A stretch of 64,000 bases of DNA from Polaromonas sp. JS666 (lineage in GTDB: Bacteria; Pseudomonadota; Gammaproteobacteria; Burkholderiales; Burkholderiaceae_C), in assembly GCF_900103405.1 (NCBI RefSeq), contig NZ_FNHX01000014.1, positions 30,219 to 94,218 of the forward strand, given 5' to 3'. A program made the translations under genes and the position numbers. Below are positions 26,697 to 35,046 of the stretch, one piece after another; positions within the stretch are counted from its first letter, which is position 1, and each line of letters begins with the position of its first letter. Below the pieces are notes generated by a model. That model was not told where the DNA came from and searched no databases. It saw only the letters and a list, made by a program, of their open reading frames with translations.

Positions 26697-27407
26697 CTAT
26701 TGAGAAGTTGATGAAGTAACGCGGGGAGTGGCAAAGGCCAGGGGTGGGAGGGCCATGTTGCCGCTCATGGAGTAGACGCTGCCCTTGACGGCCGCGGCCA
26801 GCTGGCGCGCCCACACAAACTGGCCGGGTTTCAGGTATGTCGGGAGGCTTGAAGCTTCGTCGCCTTGCAAACCCAGAAAGCCCGGCACCACCAGCAGATT
26901 CACGTGCATGCTGGTGCCGCCGGAGCTGCCTACCGTCACACCGATGGCTTGCAAGGCCGGTGGCACGGCCATGCCCTGGCTTTCCATGGCGGTCAACACC
27001 TCGGGCATGGCGCGCTTGAGATAGAGCTCCGCCTTCAAAGGGATTGACGCGCGGATGCATTCCAGTGCATTGGGGTCTTTTGTCAGGTTCAGGGCGTGGA
27101 CATTCTGGTTCCCGGTACAGGTATTGACCCAGTTGATGCGAAGCCCCCCGCCCTTTGACGAGTTCACGTAAAGAATGGCCATCACGCGGCCGCCCGAGAT
27201 GAAGGCAAACGAACGGGTTTCGGTCGGCAGGGCACCGCCCGTGCCATTGCCGTCCACCGTGTCTTGCCCATCGCTGGACGCGAGTGCTTTCCAGTTTCCT
27301 TCCGGCAGTTCGATGCTGGCCCTGCCCACCTTGACGGTTTCGGCATGCGCAGGCAATGCAGCCATTGCGGCTGCCAGCATCACCAGCGAAAGCAGCTCAC
27401 GGATCAT
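26697..27407 (-). CDS. exported protein of unknown function inside the pnt operon
   Basis: 236 residues with a clear signal peptide (LLSLVMLAAAMAALPAHA, cleavage before ETVKVG). The mature part contains VGRASIELPEGNWKALA, two Cys (TCTGNQ and ECIRAS), and a predicted hydrophobic C-terminal helix region (QFVWARQLAAAVKGSVYSM). I do not recognise the family. Its ATG overlaps the pntAA stop (ATGA) and pntAB follows after 6 bp, so it must be co-transcribed and probably translationally coupled. A periplasmic protein within an operon for a three-subunit inner-membrane enzyme is unexpected. Confidence 0.75.
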   Translation of the reverse strand: MIRELLSLVMLAAAMAALPAHAETVKVGRASIELPEGNWKALASSDGQDTVDGNGTGGALPTETRSFAFISGGRVMAILYVNSSKGGGLRINWVNTCTGNQNVHALNLTKDPNALECIRASIPLKAELYLKRAMPEVLTAMESQGMAVPPALQAIGVTVGSSGGTSMHVNLLVVPGFLGLQGDEASSLPTYLKPGQFVWARQLAAAVKGSVYSMSGNMALPPLAFATPRVTSSTSQ

Positions 27408-28519
27408 TTTTTCCTGACCTCACCGCCCTGGGTCATCAGGCAGGCCGCGACGATGTCGTCTTCCAGGTCGACCTTGAGCTCCCCTTCCTTGGTGATGATG
27501 AGCTTGAGGAAGTCGAGCAGGTTGCGCGCATAGAGCGCGCTGGCGTCGGCCGCGACCAGCGCCGGCACATTGGTTTCGCCGATCAGGGTCACGCCGTGCT
27601 TGACCACGGTCTTGCCGGCTTCGGTGAGCGGGCAGTTGCCGCCTTGCGGCGCGGCCAGGTCGACGATCACGCTGCCGGGCTTCATGGCCTTGACCATCTC
27701 TTCGGTCACCAGCACCGGTGCCGCGCGGCCCGGAATCAGCGCCGTGGTGATGACCACGTCGGCCTGCGCCACGCGTTTGGCGACTTCGGCCTTTTGCCGC
27801 TCCAGCCAGCTGGGCGGCATGGGCTTGGCATAACCGCCCACGCCGACGGCGGCTTCGCGCTCTTCGTCGGTTTCATAGGGCACGTCGATGAATTTCGCGC
27901 CCAGCGATTCAACCTGTTCCTTCACGCTGGGCCGCACGTCGCTGGCCTCAATGACCGCGCCCAGGCGCTTGGCCGTGGCGATGGCCTGCAGGCCGGCGAC
28001 ACCGACGCCCAGGATCACCACGCGCGCGGCCTTGACCGTGCCGGCCGCCGTCATCAGCATGGGGAAAAAGCGCTGGTAGCGGTCGGCCGCCATCATCACG
28101 GCCTTGTAGCCGGCGATATTGGCCTGCGAGGACAGCACGTCCATGCTTTGCGCGCGGCTGGTGCGCGGCGCGGCTTCGAGGGCAAAGGAAGTCAGCTTGC
28201 CGGCGGCCAGGCGCTGCAGGCCGGCGGCGTCAAAAGGATTGAGCATGCCGACCAGCACGCCGCCGGCTTTGGCCAGTCCCATTTCGCTGTCCAGCGGGCA
28301 GCGCACCTTGAGCACGATGTCGGCGCCGTAGGCGCCCGCCGCGTCGGTGATCTCGGCGCCGACGGCCGTGTAGGCCTCGTCGGGAACGCTGGCGGCGACG
28401 CCGGCGCCCGACTGCACACGGACGGTGTGCCCCTGGGCCTTGAGTTTTTTGGCCGTCTCGGGCGTGATGGCGACGCGTGTTTCTCCGGCCGTGATTTCGG
28501 CGGGTACCCCAATCAGCAT
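27404..28519 (-). CDS. pntAA: NAD(P) transhydrogenase subunit alpha, soluble part (PntAA)
   Basis: 371 residues with a GAGGAG ribosome site. Alanine-dehydrogenase/PntA N-terminal fold: MLIGVPAEITAGETRVAITPETAKKLKAQGH, then the NAD-binding Rossmann domain VVILGVGVAGLQAIATAKRLGAVIEASDVR (GxGxxG and the acidic tail) and IPGRAAPVLVTEEMVKAMKPGSVIVDLAAPQGGN. It binds NAD(H) as domain I of the transhydrogenase. It is the first gene of the operon. Confidence 0.95.
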   Translation of the reverse strand: MLIGVPAEITAGETRVAITPETAKKLKAQGHTVRVQSGAGVAASVPDEAYTAVGAEITDAAGAYGADIVLKVRCPLDSEMGLAKAGGVLVGMLNPFDAAGLQRLAAGKLTSFALEAAPRTSRAQSMDVLSSQANIAGYKAVMMAADRYQRFFPMLMTAAGTVKAARVVILGVGVAGLQAIATAKRLGAVIEASDVRPSVKEQVESLGAKFIDVPYETDEEREAAVGVGGYAKPMPPSWLERQKAEVAKRVAQADVVITTALIPGRAAPVLVTEEMVKAMKPGSVIVDLAAPQGGNCPLTEAGKTVVKHGVTLIGETNVPALVAADASALYARNLLDFLKLIITKEGELKVDLEDDIVAACLMTQGGEVRKK

Positions 28520-28691
28520 GGGTCTCTCCTCAGTACGTTGGTATGGGCTTGGTGGACATCAGCCCGTGGCTGGGCTTGTGCGTGATCTGTCTTCTGCGTG
28601 TCTGTATTTGTACCTGTCATGAAGCTTACATGAGATTTTTGCGATTTTTTGTCAGGGCAGTCTATAGTTTTTGCGCATTCCGCAGCCGCCC

Positions 28692-28732
28692 ATAAAAATA
28701 GCCCCCTCGGACGCCATGCGCCTGAGGGGGCT
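28692..28732 (-). terminator. rho-independent terminator after mmsA
   Basis: An 9-bp GC stem (AGCCCCCTC with GAGGGGGCT) around a 15-base loop is followed on the minus strand by TATTTTTAT. It begins 24 bp past the mmsA stop. Confidence 0.85.
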
Positions 28733-28755
28733 GTCACGCCGCGGCGTGCGCCGTG

Positions 28756-30291
28756 TTATTTGGCCGTCGGCATCACGAACTCGGCGCCTTTGCCTATGCT
28801 TTCGGGCCAGCGCTGCATGATGGATTTCTGCTTGGTGTAAAAGCGCACGCCCTCTTCGCCATAGGCGTGCATATCGCCAAAGAGGCTCTTTTTCCAGCCG
28901 CCGAAGCCGTGCCAGGCCATAGGCACCGGGATGGGCACGTTGATGCCGACCATGCCGACCTGGATGCGGCGGCTGAATTCGCGCGCCACATGGCCGTCGC
29001 GGGTGAAGCAGCTCACGCCGTTGCCGAACTCATGGGCGTTGATGAGCTCCACCGCCTCGGCGAAATCCTTCACGCGCACGCAGCCCAGCACCGGGCCGAA
29101 GATCTCTTCCTTGTAGATGCGCATCCCGGGCGTGACGTGGTCGAACAGCGTGCCGCCCATCCAGAAGCCCTTGTCGCAGCCGGCGCCGGCCTGCGCACCT
29201 TTGAAGCCGCGACCGTCGACCAGCAGTTTTGCGCCTTCCTTCACGCCGGTGGCTATGTAGCCGGTGATGCGCTGGTGCGCGGCCGCGGTGACGATGGGAC
29301 CCATCTCGGCGTCGAGCTCCACGCCGTTCTTGACCACCAGCGTTCTGGCGCGCGCCTCCAGCATGGGCACCAGCTTGTCGGCCACATTGCCGACCAGCAC
29401 CGCCACCGAGATCGCCATGCAGCGCTCGCCGGCCGAGCCGTAGCCCGCGCCTACCAGCGCGTCCACCGCCTGCTCGAGGTCGGCGTCGGGCATGACCACC
29501 ATGTGGTTCTTCGCGCCGCCCAGGGCCTGCACGCGCTTGCCGTGGCGGGCGCCAGTTTCGTAGATGTAGTTGGCGATCGGCGTGGAGCCGACAAAGGACA
29601 CGGCCTTGACGTCCGGGTGCACCAGCAGCGCGTCGACCGCCTCCTTGTCGCCCTGCACCACGTTGAAGACGCCGTCGGGAAGGCCCGCCTGCTTGAGCAG
29701 GTCGGCCATGAACAGGCTGGGACTGGGGTCTATCGGGCTGGGCTTGAGCACAAAACAGTTACCGGCGGCAATCGCCACGGGGAACATCCACATCGGCACC
29801 ATCACCGGGAAGTTGAAAGGCGTGATGCCGGCCACCACGCCCAGGGGCTGGCGCAGCGTCCAGTTGTCGATGCCGGTGGAGACCTGGTCGGTGAAGTCGC
29901 CCTTGAGCAGTTGCGGGATGCCGCAGGCGAATTCCACGATGTCGATGCCGCGCGAGACCTCGCCCTGCGCGTCGGTGAAGACCTTGCCGTGCTCGGCGGT
30001 GATCATGTGGGCCAGCTTGTCCTTGTTCTGGTTGAGCAACTCCAGGAACTTGAACAGCACGCGCGCGCGGCGCAGCGGCGGCGTGTCGGCCCAGGCCGGG
30101 AAAGCCGCCTGCGCGGACGCCACAGCGGCGTCGACCTCGGCCGTGCTGGCCAGCGCGACGTGGCCCGACACCGCGCCGGTCGCGGGGTTGAAAACTTCCT
30201 GGCTGCGGCCCGAGGTCGGTGCGGCGACGCGGCCGTTGAGGTAGTGGCCAATGGTGGCCTGGGGAGCGGTGGCGGCGGGTGATAAAGACAT
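28756..30291 (-). CDS. mmsA: CoA-acylating methylmalonate-semialdehyde dehydrogenase
   Basis: 511 residues. Aldehyde dehydrogenase landmarks are ITPFNFPVMVPMWMFPVAIAAGNCFVLKPS, VSFVGSTPIANYIYETGA (NAD loop), LGGAKNHMVVMPDADL and the catalytic Cys in GSAGERCMAISVAV. PFNFPVMVPMWMFP and GAKNH are typical of the MmsA subgroup, which lacks the usual general-base Glu and uses CoA as acyl acceptor. It converts (methyl)malonate semialdehyde to propionyl-CoA or acetyl-CoA in valine and inositol breakdown. It is divergent from a LysR gene. Confidence 0.94.
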   Translation of the reverse strand: MSLSPAATAPQATIGHYLNGRVAAPTSGRSQEVFNPATGAVSGHVALASTAEVDAAVASAQAAFPAWADTPPLRRARVLFKFLELLNQNKDKLAHMITAEHGKVFTDAQGEVSRGIDIVEFACGIPQLLKGDFTDQVSTGIDNWTLRQPLGVVAGITPFNFPVMVPMWMFPVAIAAGNCFVLKPSPIDPSPSLFMADLLKQAGLPDGVFNVVQGDKEAVDALLVHPDVKAVSFVGSTPIANYIYETGARHGKRVQALGGAKNHMVVMPDADLEQAVDALVGAGYGSAGERCMAISVAVLVGNVADKLVPMLEARARTLVVKNGVELDAEMGPIVTAAAHQRITGYIATGVKEGAKLLVDGRGFKGAQAGAGCDKGFWMGGTLFDHVTPGMRIYKEEIFGPVLGCVRVKDFAEAVELINAHEFGNGVSCFTRDGHVAREFSRRIQVGMVGINVPIPVPMAWHGFGGWKKSLFGDMHAYGEEGVRFYTKQKSIMQRWPESIGKGAEFVMPTAK

Positions 30292-30401
30292 GGGGAAATC
30301 CTCTGGAAGTGGCCTGGCGGCCGGCAGGGGCCCGAAAAGGGCGGCTTGCTGGCAGTCTAGGCCGGCGGGGCCGGATTGATAACTCCCTTATTTGTGATTA
30401 C

Positions 30402-30423
30402 ATTGTTCATATTCCTGAACAAT
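30402..30423. promoter_or_regulatory. perfect inverted repeat between mmsA and lysR, probable operator
   Basis: ATTGTTCA, six bases, TGAACAAT: both 8-bp arms match perfectly. It lies 31 bp before the LysR start and 110 bp before the mmsA start, in the shared divergent promoter. LysR proteins usually bind interrupted dyads in such places, so it is the likely binding site of the neighbouring regulator. Confidence 0.6.
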
Positions 30424-30454
30424 CGAAGGCCGGGGCGACCCAGCGCCTGGCACC

Positions 30455-31417
30455 ATGTCCTCCGACCAACTTTCCCCCCTGGTGGCCGACCTGCACCTGC
30501 TGACGGTGCTGGCAGCCACCCGCAGCTTCACCGAGACGGCGCGCCGCCTGGGCGTCTCCAAGGCCTCGGCCAGCATGCGCATCAGCGAGCTGGAGCGCGC
30601 TGCGGGCGTGATGCTGGTGCGGCGTACCACACGCTCGGTGGGCCTGACCGAAGCCGGTCAGCAGCTGGTCAACGGCATGCAGCCGGCTTTTGCCCGCATC
30701 AGCGAAAGCTATTCGGCCGTGAAAGACCTGGTGGGCGCGCCGCGCGGGCTGATACGCGTGACGGCGCCGGTGGCGCTGGGGCGCCAGCACCTCGCGCCCT
30801 GCGTGGCGGCCTTTCTCAAGCGCTTTCCCGAAATCCACATTGAGCTCGAGCTGACCGACCGCTTTGTGAACCTGGCCAACGAGGGCTTTGACCTGGCGAT
30901 ACGCCATACCAACACGCCGCCCGACACCCATGTGGCCTGGGTGCTGTGCGAAACACGCTCCCTCCTGCTGGCCAGCCCCGACTACCTGGCGCGGCGTGGC
31001 GTGCCCACCCAGCCCTCGGAACTCGCCACGCACGACTGCCTGCTCTACCTGGGCAACCACAACACGGCCAGCTGGACCTTTATGCGCAGCGGCAAACGCA
31101 AGTCGCGCGAGCAGGTCGGGGTCAGCATCAGCGGCACGCTCAAGGCCAACAACAGCGAGGTGCTGCGCGAGGCGCTGGTGGCCGGCCTGGGCATAGGGCT
31201 GCTGCCGGATTTCAGCGTGCCCCGGGGCGGCGGCCAGCCAGCACCCCTGGTCCATGTGCTGCCCGACTGGCAGGTGCAGGGCTTCTTCGGCGAACGCATC
31301 TACGCCCTGAGGCCCTGGTCGGCCCAGGTGCCCAAGGCCGTGCAGTGTTTTGTCGAGCACCTGCGCGAGAGTTTTGCCGGCGGCTTCGGCGCCGCGCAGC
31401 CGGCCCCGGCGCCGTGA
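30455..31417 (+). CDS. LysR family transcriptional regulator
   Basis: 320 residues. The LysR helix-turn-helix reads LHLLTVLAATRSFTETARRLGVSKASASMRISELERAAGV, followed by LVRRTTRSVGLTEAGQQL and a CrgA-like sensor domain (IRVTAPVALGRQHLAPCV, FVNLANEGFDLAIRHTN). It is divergent from mmsA across a 163-bp gap that holds a perfect 8-6-8 dyad, so it probably controls mmsA and itself. Confidence 0.92.
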   Translation: MSSDQLSPLVADLHLLTVLAATRSFTETARRLGVSKASASMRISELERAAGVMLVRRTTRSVGLTEAGQQLVNGMQPAFARISESYSAVKDLVGAPRGLIRVTAPVALGRQHLAPCVAAFLKRFPEIHIELELTDRFVNLANEGFDLAIRHTNTPPDTHVAWVLCETRSLLLASPDYLARRGVPTQPSELATHDCLLYLGNHNTASWTFMRSGKRKSREQVGVSISGTLKANNSEVLREALVAGLGIGLLPDFSVPRGGGQPAPLVHVLPDWQVQGFFGERIYALRPWSAQVPKAVQCFVEHLRESFAGGFGAAQPAPAP

Positions 31418-31477
31418 CAGCCCGGACGGGGAAAAACACCCGGAAGCGCTGTCACGCGCGCCACGGATAATCAATGC

Positions 31478-32002
31478 ATGAACAATCGATGGAAGCCCAG
31501 CGTCACGGTCGCTGCGGTCATAGAAAAAATAATCGACGGCGTCCCCAAGTTCCTGCTGGTGGAGGAGGAGACCCGGGACGGCCTCAAGCTCAACAACCCC
31601 GCCGGCCACCTGGACCCGGGCGAAAGCCCGGTTCAGGCCTGCGCCCGTGAAACGCTGGAAGAAGCTGCCTGGCACTTCAAGCCCACGGCCATCGTCGGCG
31701 TCTACCTGTCACGCTTCGAGCGGGCCGTGCCCGGCCAGGACCAGCCGCTGGACATCACCTATTTGCGCTTCGCGTTTTGCGGCGAGCTCGGCGACCACGT
31801 CCCCGGCCAGGCGCTGGATGAAGGCATTGTGCGCACCGTCTGGCTGACGGCTGACGAAATCCGGGCCAGCGTACCCAAGCACCGTAGCCCCCTGCTGTTG
31901 ACCTGCCTGGAAGACTACCTGGCCGGCAAGCGCTACCCGCTGGAGCTGGTGACCACGGATGCCAGCGTGCATGCACCGCTGGGCCAGCCCGGGGCTCAGT
32001 AA
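31478..32002 (+). CDS. NUDIX hydrolase
   Basis: 174 residues with the Nudix box G-x5-E-x7-RE-x2-EE at GHLDPGESPVQACARETLEEAAW (the last Gly is replaced by Ala). The N-terminal strand pattern VTVAAVIEKIIDGVPKFLLVEEE and its position near mnmA resemble NudJ, which hydrolyses thiamin and nucleoside pyrophosphates and neighbours mnmA in many proteobacteria. Here opgD on the opposite strand lies between the two. The stop overlaps the convergent opgD stop by 7 bp. Confidence 0.88.
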   Translation: MNNRWKPSVTVAAVIEKIIDGVPKFLLVEEETRDGLKLNNPAGHLDPGESPVQACARETLEEAAWHFKPTAIVGVYLSRFERAVPGQDQPLDITYLRFAFCGELGDHVPGQALDEGIVRTVWLTADEIRASVPKHRSPLLLTCLEDYLAGKRYPLELVTTDASVHAPLGQPGAQ

Positions 32003-33597
32003 AAAATCCGTTGCGCCACGGGCGGCGGCGCCCACTGGTACAGCCAGGTTTCGGTCAAGGGCTGGCCGTCGACCTGCAAATGCATGCGCAGGTTGATGGG
32101 TACCGTGCTCTCGCCATCGGGGCGCAGGTCGAACATGGCGCGCCATCCCTTGATGGCGTCCAGCGGCCGGGCCGAGGTCAACTCAATCGTGCCGCGCGAG
32201 GCGGTGATCACGGCCTTGACCGGGGCCCCGGCCTTCAGCAGCGCAAAGTCGCCGCCCGCAAAATCGACCGCAAAACGCCGTGAGTAGGCGGTGCGCTTTT
32301 GCCCCACCACGCCGCCCAGGCCGGTACGCGTGGCCACGCAGCGCGCCAGCGGCCCTTGCGCGGCGGGCGGCTGGCCGCCCCAGTGCAGCCGGTAGGAAAA
32401 CAGCAGTTCCTGCCCCGCCTGCGGCTTGTCCCTGGGGTTCCAGAAGGCCACGATGTTGTCAAAGGTTTCATCCACGGTCGGGATTTCCACCAGTTGCACC
32501 GCGCCGGCGCCCCAACCGGCCTTGGGCTCAACCCACAGGCTGGGGCGTTTTTCGTAGAACACACCGTCGTCCTGGTAGTGGTCAAAGTTGCGGTCGCGCT
32601 GCATCAGGCCGAAACCGCGCGGGTTGTCGTCCTGGAAGGCGTTGAACTGCAGTTGCGCCGGATTGGTCAAGGGGCGCCACAGCCATTCGCCCGTGCCGCT
32701 GTGCATGGCCAGGCCGTCGGTGTCGTGGATTTCGCCGCGCCAGTCCCAACCCATGCGCCTGTCGTTCTCGCCGGTCTGGAACATGCTGGTGCACGGCGCA
32801 ATGCCCAGGCGGTCTATGGTCTTGCGCGGGTACAGCGCCACGTCCAGGTCCATGATCTGCGTGTCGCCCGGCGTGATCACAAAGCGGTAGGCGCCGCTGA
32901 CACTCGGCGAGTCCAGCAGGGCGTAGACGGTCAGTGAAGCCGCCTTCGGGTCCGGCTTTTCGAGCCAGTAGCCGATGAAATCCGGAAACTCTTCCGGGAA
33001 GGTTTGCGCCGTGTCGATGGCCAGGCCCCGTGCCGACTGGCCGTACTGCCATTCGCCGCCCACCGCGCGAAAGTAGCTCGCGCCCAGAAAGGCCGCCACG
33101 TCACGCACGGGATCGGTGTGGAAATTGAGGCGGAAGCCGGCAAAACCGAGGTCGGCGGGCAGTTGCTCGCCCCGCACGCCGCTTTTCCCGTAGTCGAACA
33201 TGGCCGGGTCATAGGCCAGCTCCTGGGCCTGGCCGTTGCTCACTTCGTGCATGCGCACCGGCGTCTTGAAATACAGGCCGAGATGGAAAAATTTGGCCAC
33301 GAAACGCAGCTTGTCATCGCCCCACAAGGCATGGTCGTCGCGAAAGCGGATGGCCTGGTGCTGGTCCCAGTTCAGGTCCGCAATACCGGAGGGCAAGGCC
33401 ACCGCCCGGGTCCGGTAGGGTTTGGCGGCCAGGTCGCGCGCCTGGCCCTTGAGCGCCGCGTAGTCGAAGGCCTGGGCCTTGCCCACGGGTTTGAGGCCCG
33501 CGGCCTGCGCCAGCGATGACAGCCACGGCAGGCCGGTGGCCATGCCGGCCGCCGCCGCGGCCCGGCCGGTGCGGGAAAGAAATTGACGTCGTTGCAA
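31996..33597 (-). CDS. opgD: glucan biosynthesis protein (OpgD/MdoD type)
   Basis: 533 residues from a proposed TTG start at 33597, with AGGAG 7 bp upstream; this puts the twin-arginine signal QRRQFLSRTGRAAAAAG at the very N-terminus. ATG 33672 is an in-frame alternative that would add 25 residues before the Tat motif. The OpgG/OpgD fold is visible in FRDDHALWGDDKLRFVAKFFHLGLYF, FPEEFPDFIGYWLEKPD and ENDRRMGWDWRGEIHDTDGLAMHSGTGEWLWRPL (split). OpgD acts in the periplasm on osmoregulated periplasmic glucan backbones and is Tat-exported. Confidence 0.88.
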   Translation of the reverse strand: MQRRQFLSRTGRAAAAAGMATGLPWLSSLAQAAGLKPVGKAQAFDYAALKGQARDLAAKPYRTRAVALPSGIADLNWDQHQAIRFRDDHALWGDDKLRFVAKFFHLGLYFKTPVRMHEVSNGQAQELAYDPAMFDYGKSGVRGEQLPADLGFAGFRLNFHTDPVRDVAAFLGASYFRAVGGEWQYGQSARGLAIDTAQTFPEEFPDFIGYWLEKPDPKAASLTVYALLDSPSVSGAYRFVITPGDTQIMDLDVALYPRKTIDRLGIAPCTSMFQTGENDRRMGWDWRGEIHDTDGLAMHSGTGEWLWRPLTNPAQLQFNAFQDDNPRGFGLMQRDRNFDHYQDDGVFYEKRPSLWVEPKAGWGAGAVQLVEIPTVDETFDNIVAFWNPRDKPQAGQELLFSYRLHWGGQPPAAQGPLARCVATRTGLGGVVGQKRTAYSRRFAVDFAGGDFALLKAGAPVKAVITASRGTIELTSARPLDAIKGWRAMFDLRPDGESTVPINLRMHLQVDGQPLTETWLYQWAPPPVAQRIFY

Positions 33598-33804
33598 AGT
33601 GGCAGCTCCTGCAAGAAGGGGCTTTCCATTGTGCTGGAAACATCCGCGGCGACGCGCCGCGGCCATCGACATTAGTCCGAACGGCTCAGCAAACCCGGTG
33701 GTTCGCCTCTGCTGGGCACCATCCTGCGGTCTACAGCCGCATGGCCGGCAGGGCCGTAAGGCCCCGAGCCGGCGCAAAAGCCTTTGCCTTTTTACAATGG
33801 GGCC

Positions 33805-35046
33805 ATGGGCAACCCGCAAATCAACACACACAGCCACGGCGGCAAGCGACAACGCATCGTCGTCGGCCTGAGCGGCGGGGTGGACTCCGCCGTGACGGCG
33901 CACCTGCTCAAACAGCAGGGCCACGAGGTCATAGGCATCTTCATGAAGAACTGGGAAGATGACGACGACAGCGAGTACTGCTCGTCCAACATCGATTTTG
34001 TCGACGCCGCCGCGGTGGCCGACGTCATCGGCATAGAGATAGAACACGTCAATTTCGCGGCCGACTACAAGGACCGCGTGTTCGCCGAATTCCTGCGCGA
34101 ATACCAGGCCGGCCGCACGCCCAACCCCGACATCCTGTGCAACGCCGAGATCAAGTTCAAAGCCTTCCTGGACCACGCCATGCGTCTGGGCGCGGAAAAA
34201 ATCGCCACCGGCCACTATGCGAGAGTCCGCAAGAATGAAGCGACCGGCCTGCATGAGCTGCTCAAGGGCCTGGACCCGGCCAAGGACCAGAGCTACTTCC
34301 TGCACCGCCTGAACCAGGCGCAGCTGTCAAAGACGCTGTTCCCGGTGGGCGAGCTGCACAAGACCGAGGTGCGCCGCATCGCCGACGAGATCGGACTGCC
34401 CAACGCGAAGAAAAAAGACTCGACCGGTATCTGCTTTATCGGCGAGCGCCCTTTCCGCGATTTCCTGAACCGCTACATCGCCAAGGCGCCCGGCCCCATC
34501 AAAAACGACAAGGGCCGCGTGCTCGGTGAACACGTGGGCCTGTCCTTCTACACGCTGGGCCAGCGCCAGGGCCTGGGCATAGGCGGCGTCAAAGCCAAAG
34601 GCGCCGACCTCAAGGCCGCGCAGGCGCGCGGGCTGCGCGGCGTGGGCGAGCACGAACCCTGGTTCGTGGCGCGCAAGGACCTGGAGACCAACACGCTGTG
34701 GGTGGTGCAGGGCCATGACCACCCCTGGCTGCAATCGACGGTGCTGACGGCGCAGGACTGCAGCTGGGTGGCGGGCAGCGCCCCCGCGCCCGGCGCCATG
34801 GCTGCCAAGACGCGTTACCGGCAGGCCGACGCGGCCTGCGAGCTGCGCCGGGCCTCCAGCGACAGCTGCGAGCTGGCGTTTGCCGATGCGCAATGGGCGG
34901 TCACACCCGGGCAATCGGCCGTGCTTTACCAGGGCGAGGTCTGCCTGGGCGGCGGCGTGATCACCGCCAGCAATGTGCAGAACCAGCCTGCGGCCACCGT
35001 GTCACCCTCCGCCGGCGCGGTGCGTCACAGCGCCGTTTCGACGTAG
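33805..35046 (+). CDS. mnmA: tRNA-specific 2-thiouridylase MnmA
   Basis: 413 residues from ATG 33805. The PP-loop is VVGLSGGVDSAVTAHLLK; the catalytic Cys pair sits in PDILCNAEIKF and STGICFIGERPFRDF; KDQSYFLHRL binds tRNA. It thiolates U34 of tRNA Lys, Glu and Gln with sulfur relayed from IscS. Its last 22 bp overlap the end of the convergent MipA-like gene, and the tail beyond GGGVITASN (about 20 residues) is not conserved in the family. Confidence 0.96.
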   Translation: MGNPQINTHSHGGKRQRIVVGLSGGVDSAVTAHLLKQQGHEVIGIFMKNWEDDDDSEYCSSNIDFVDAAAVADVIGIEIEHVNFAADYKDRVFAEFLREYQAGRTPNPDILCNAEIKFKAFLDHAMRLGAEKIATGHYARVRKNEATGLHELLKGLDPAKDQSYFLHRLNQAQLSKTLFPVGELHKTEVRRIADEIGLPNAKKKDSTGICFIGERPFRDFLNRYIAKAPGPIKNDKGRVLGEHVGLSFYTLGQRQGLGIGGVKAKGADLKAAQARGLRGVGEHEPWFVARKDLETNTLWVVQGHDHPWLQSTVLTAQDCSWVAGSAPAPGAMAAKTRYRQADAACELRRASSDSCELAFADAQWAVTPGQSAVLYQGEVCLGGGVITASNVQNQPAATVSPSAGAVRHSAVST

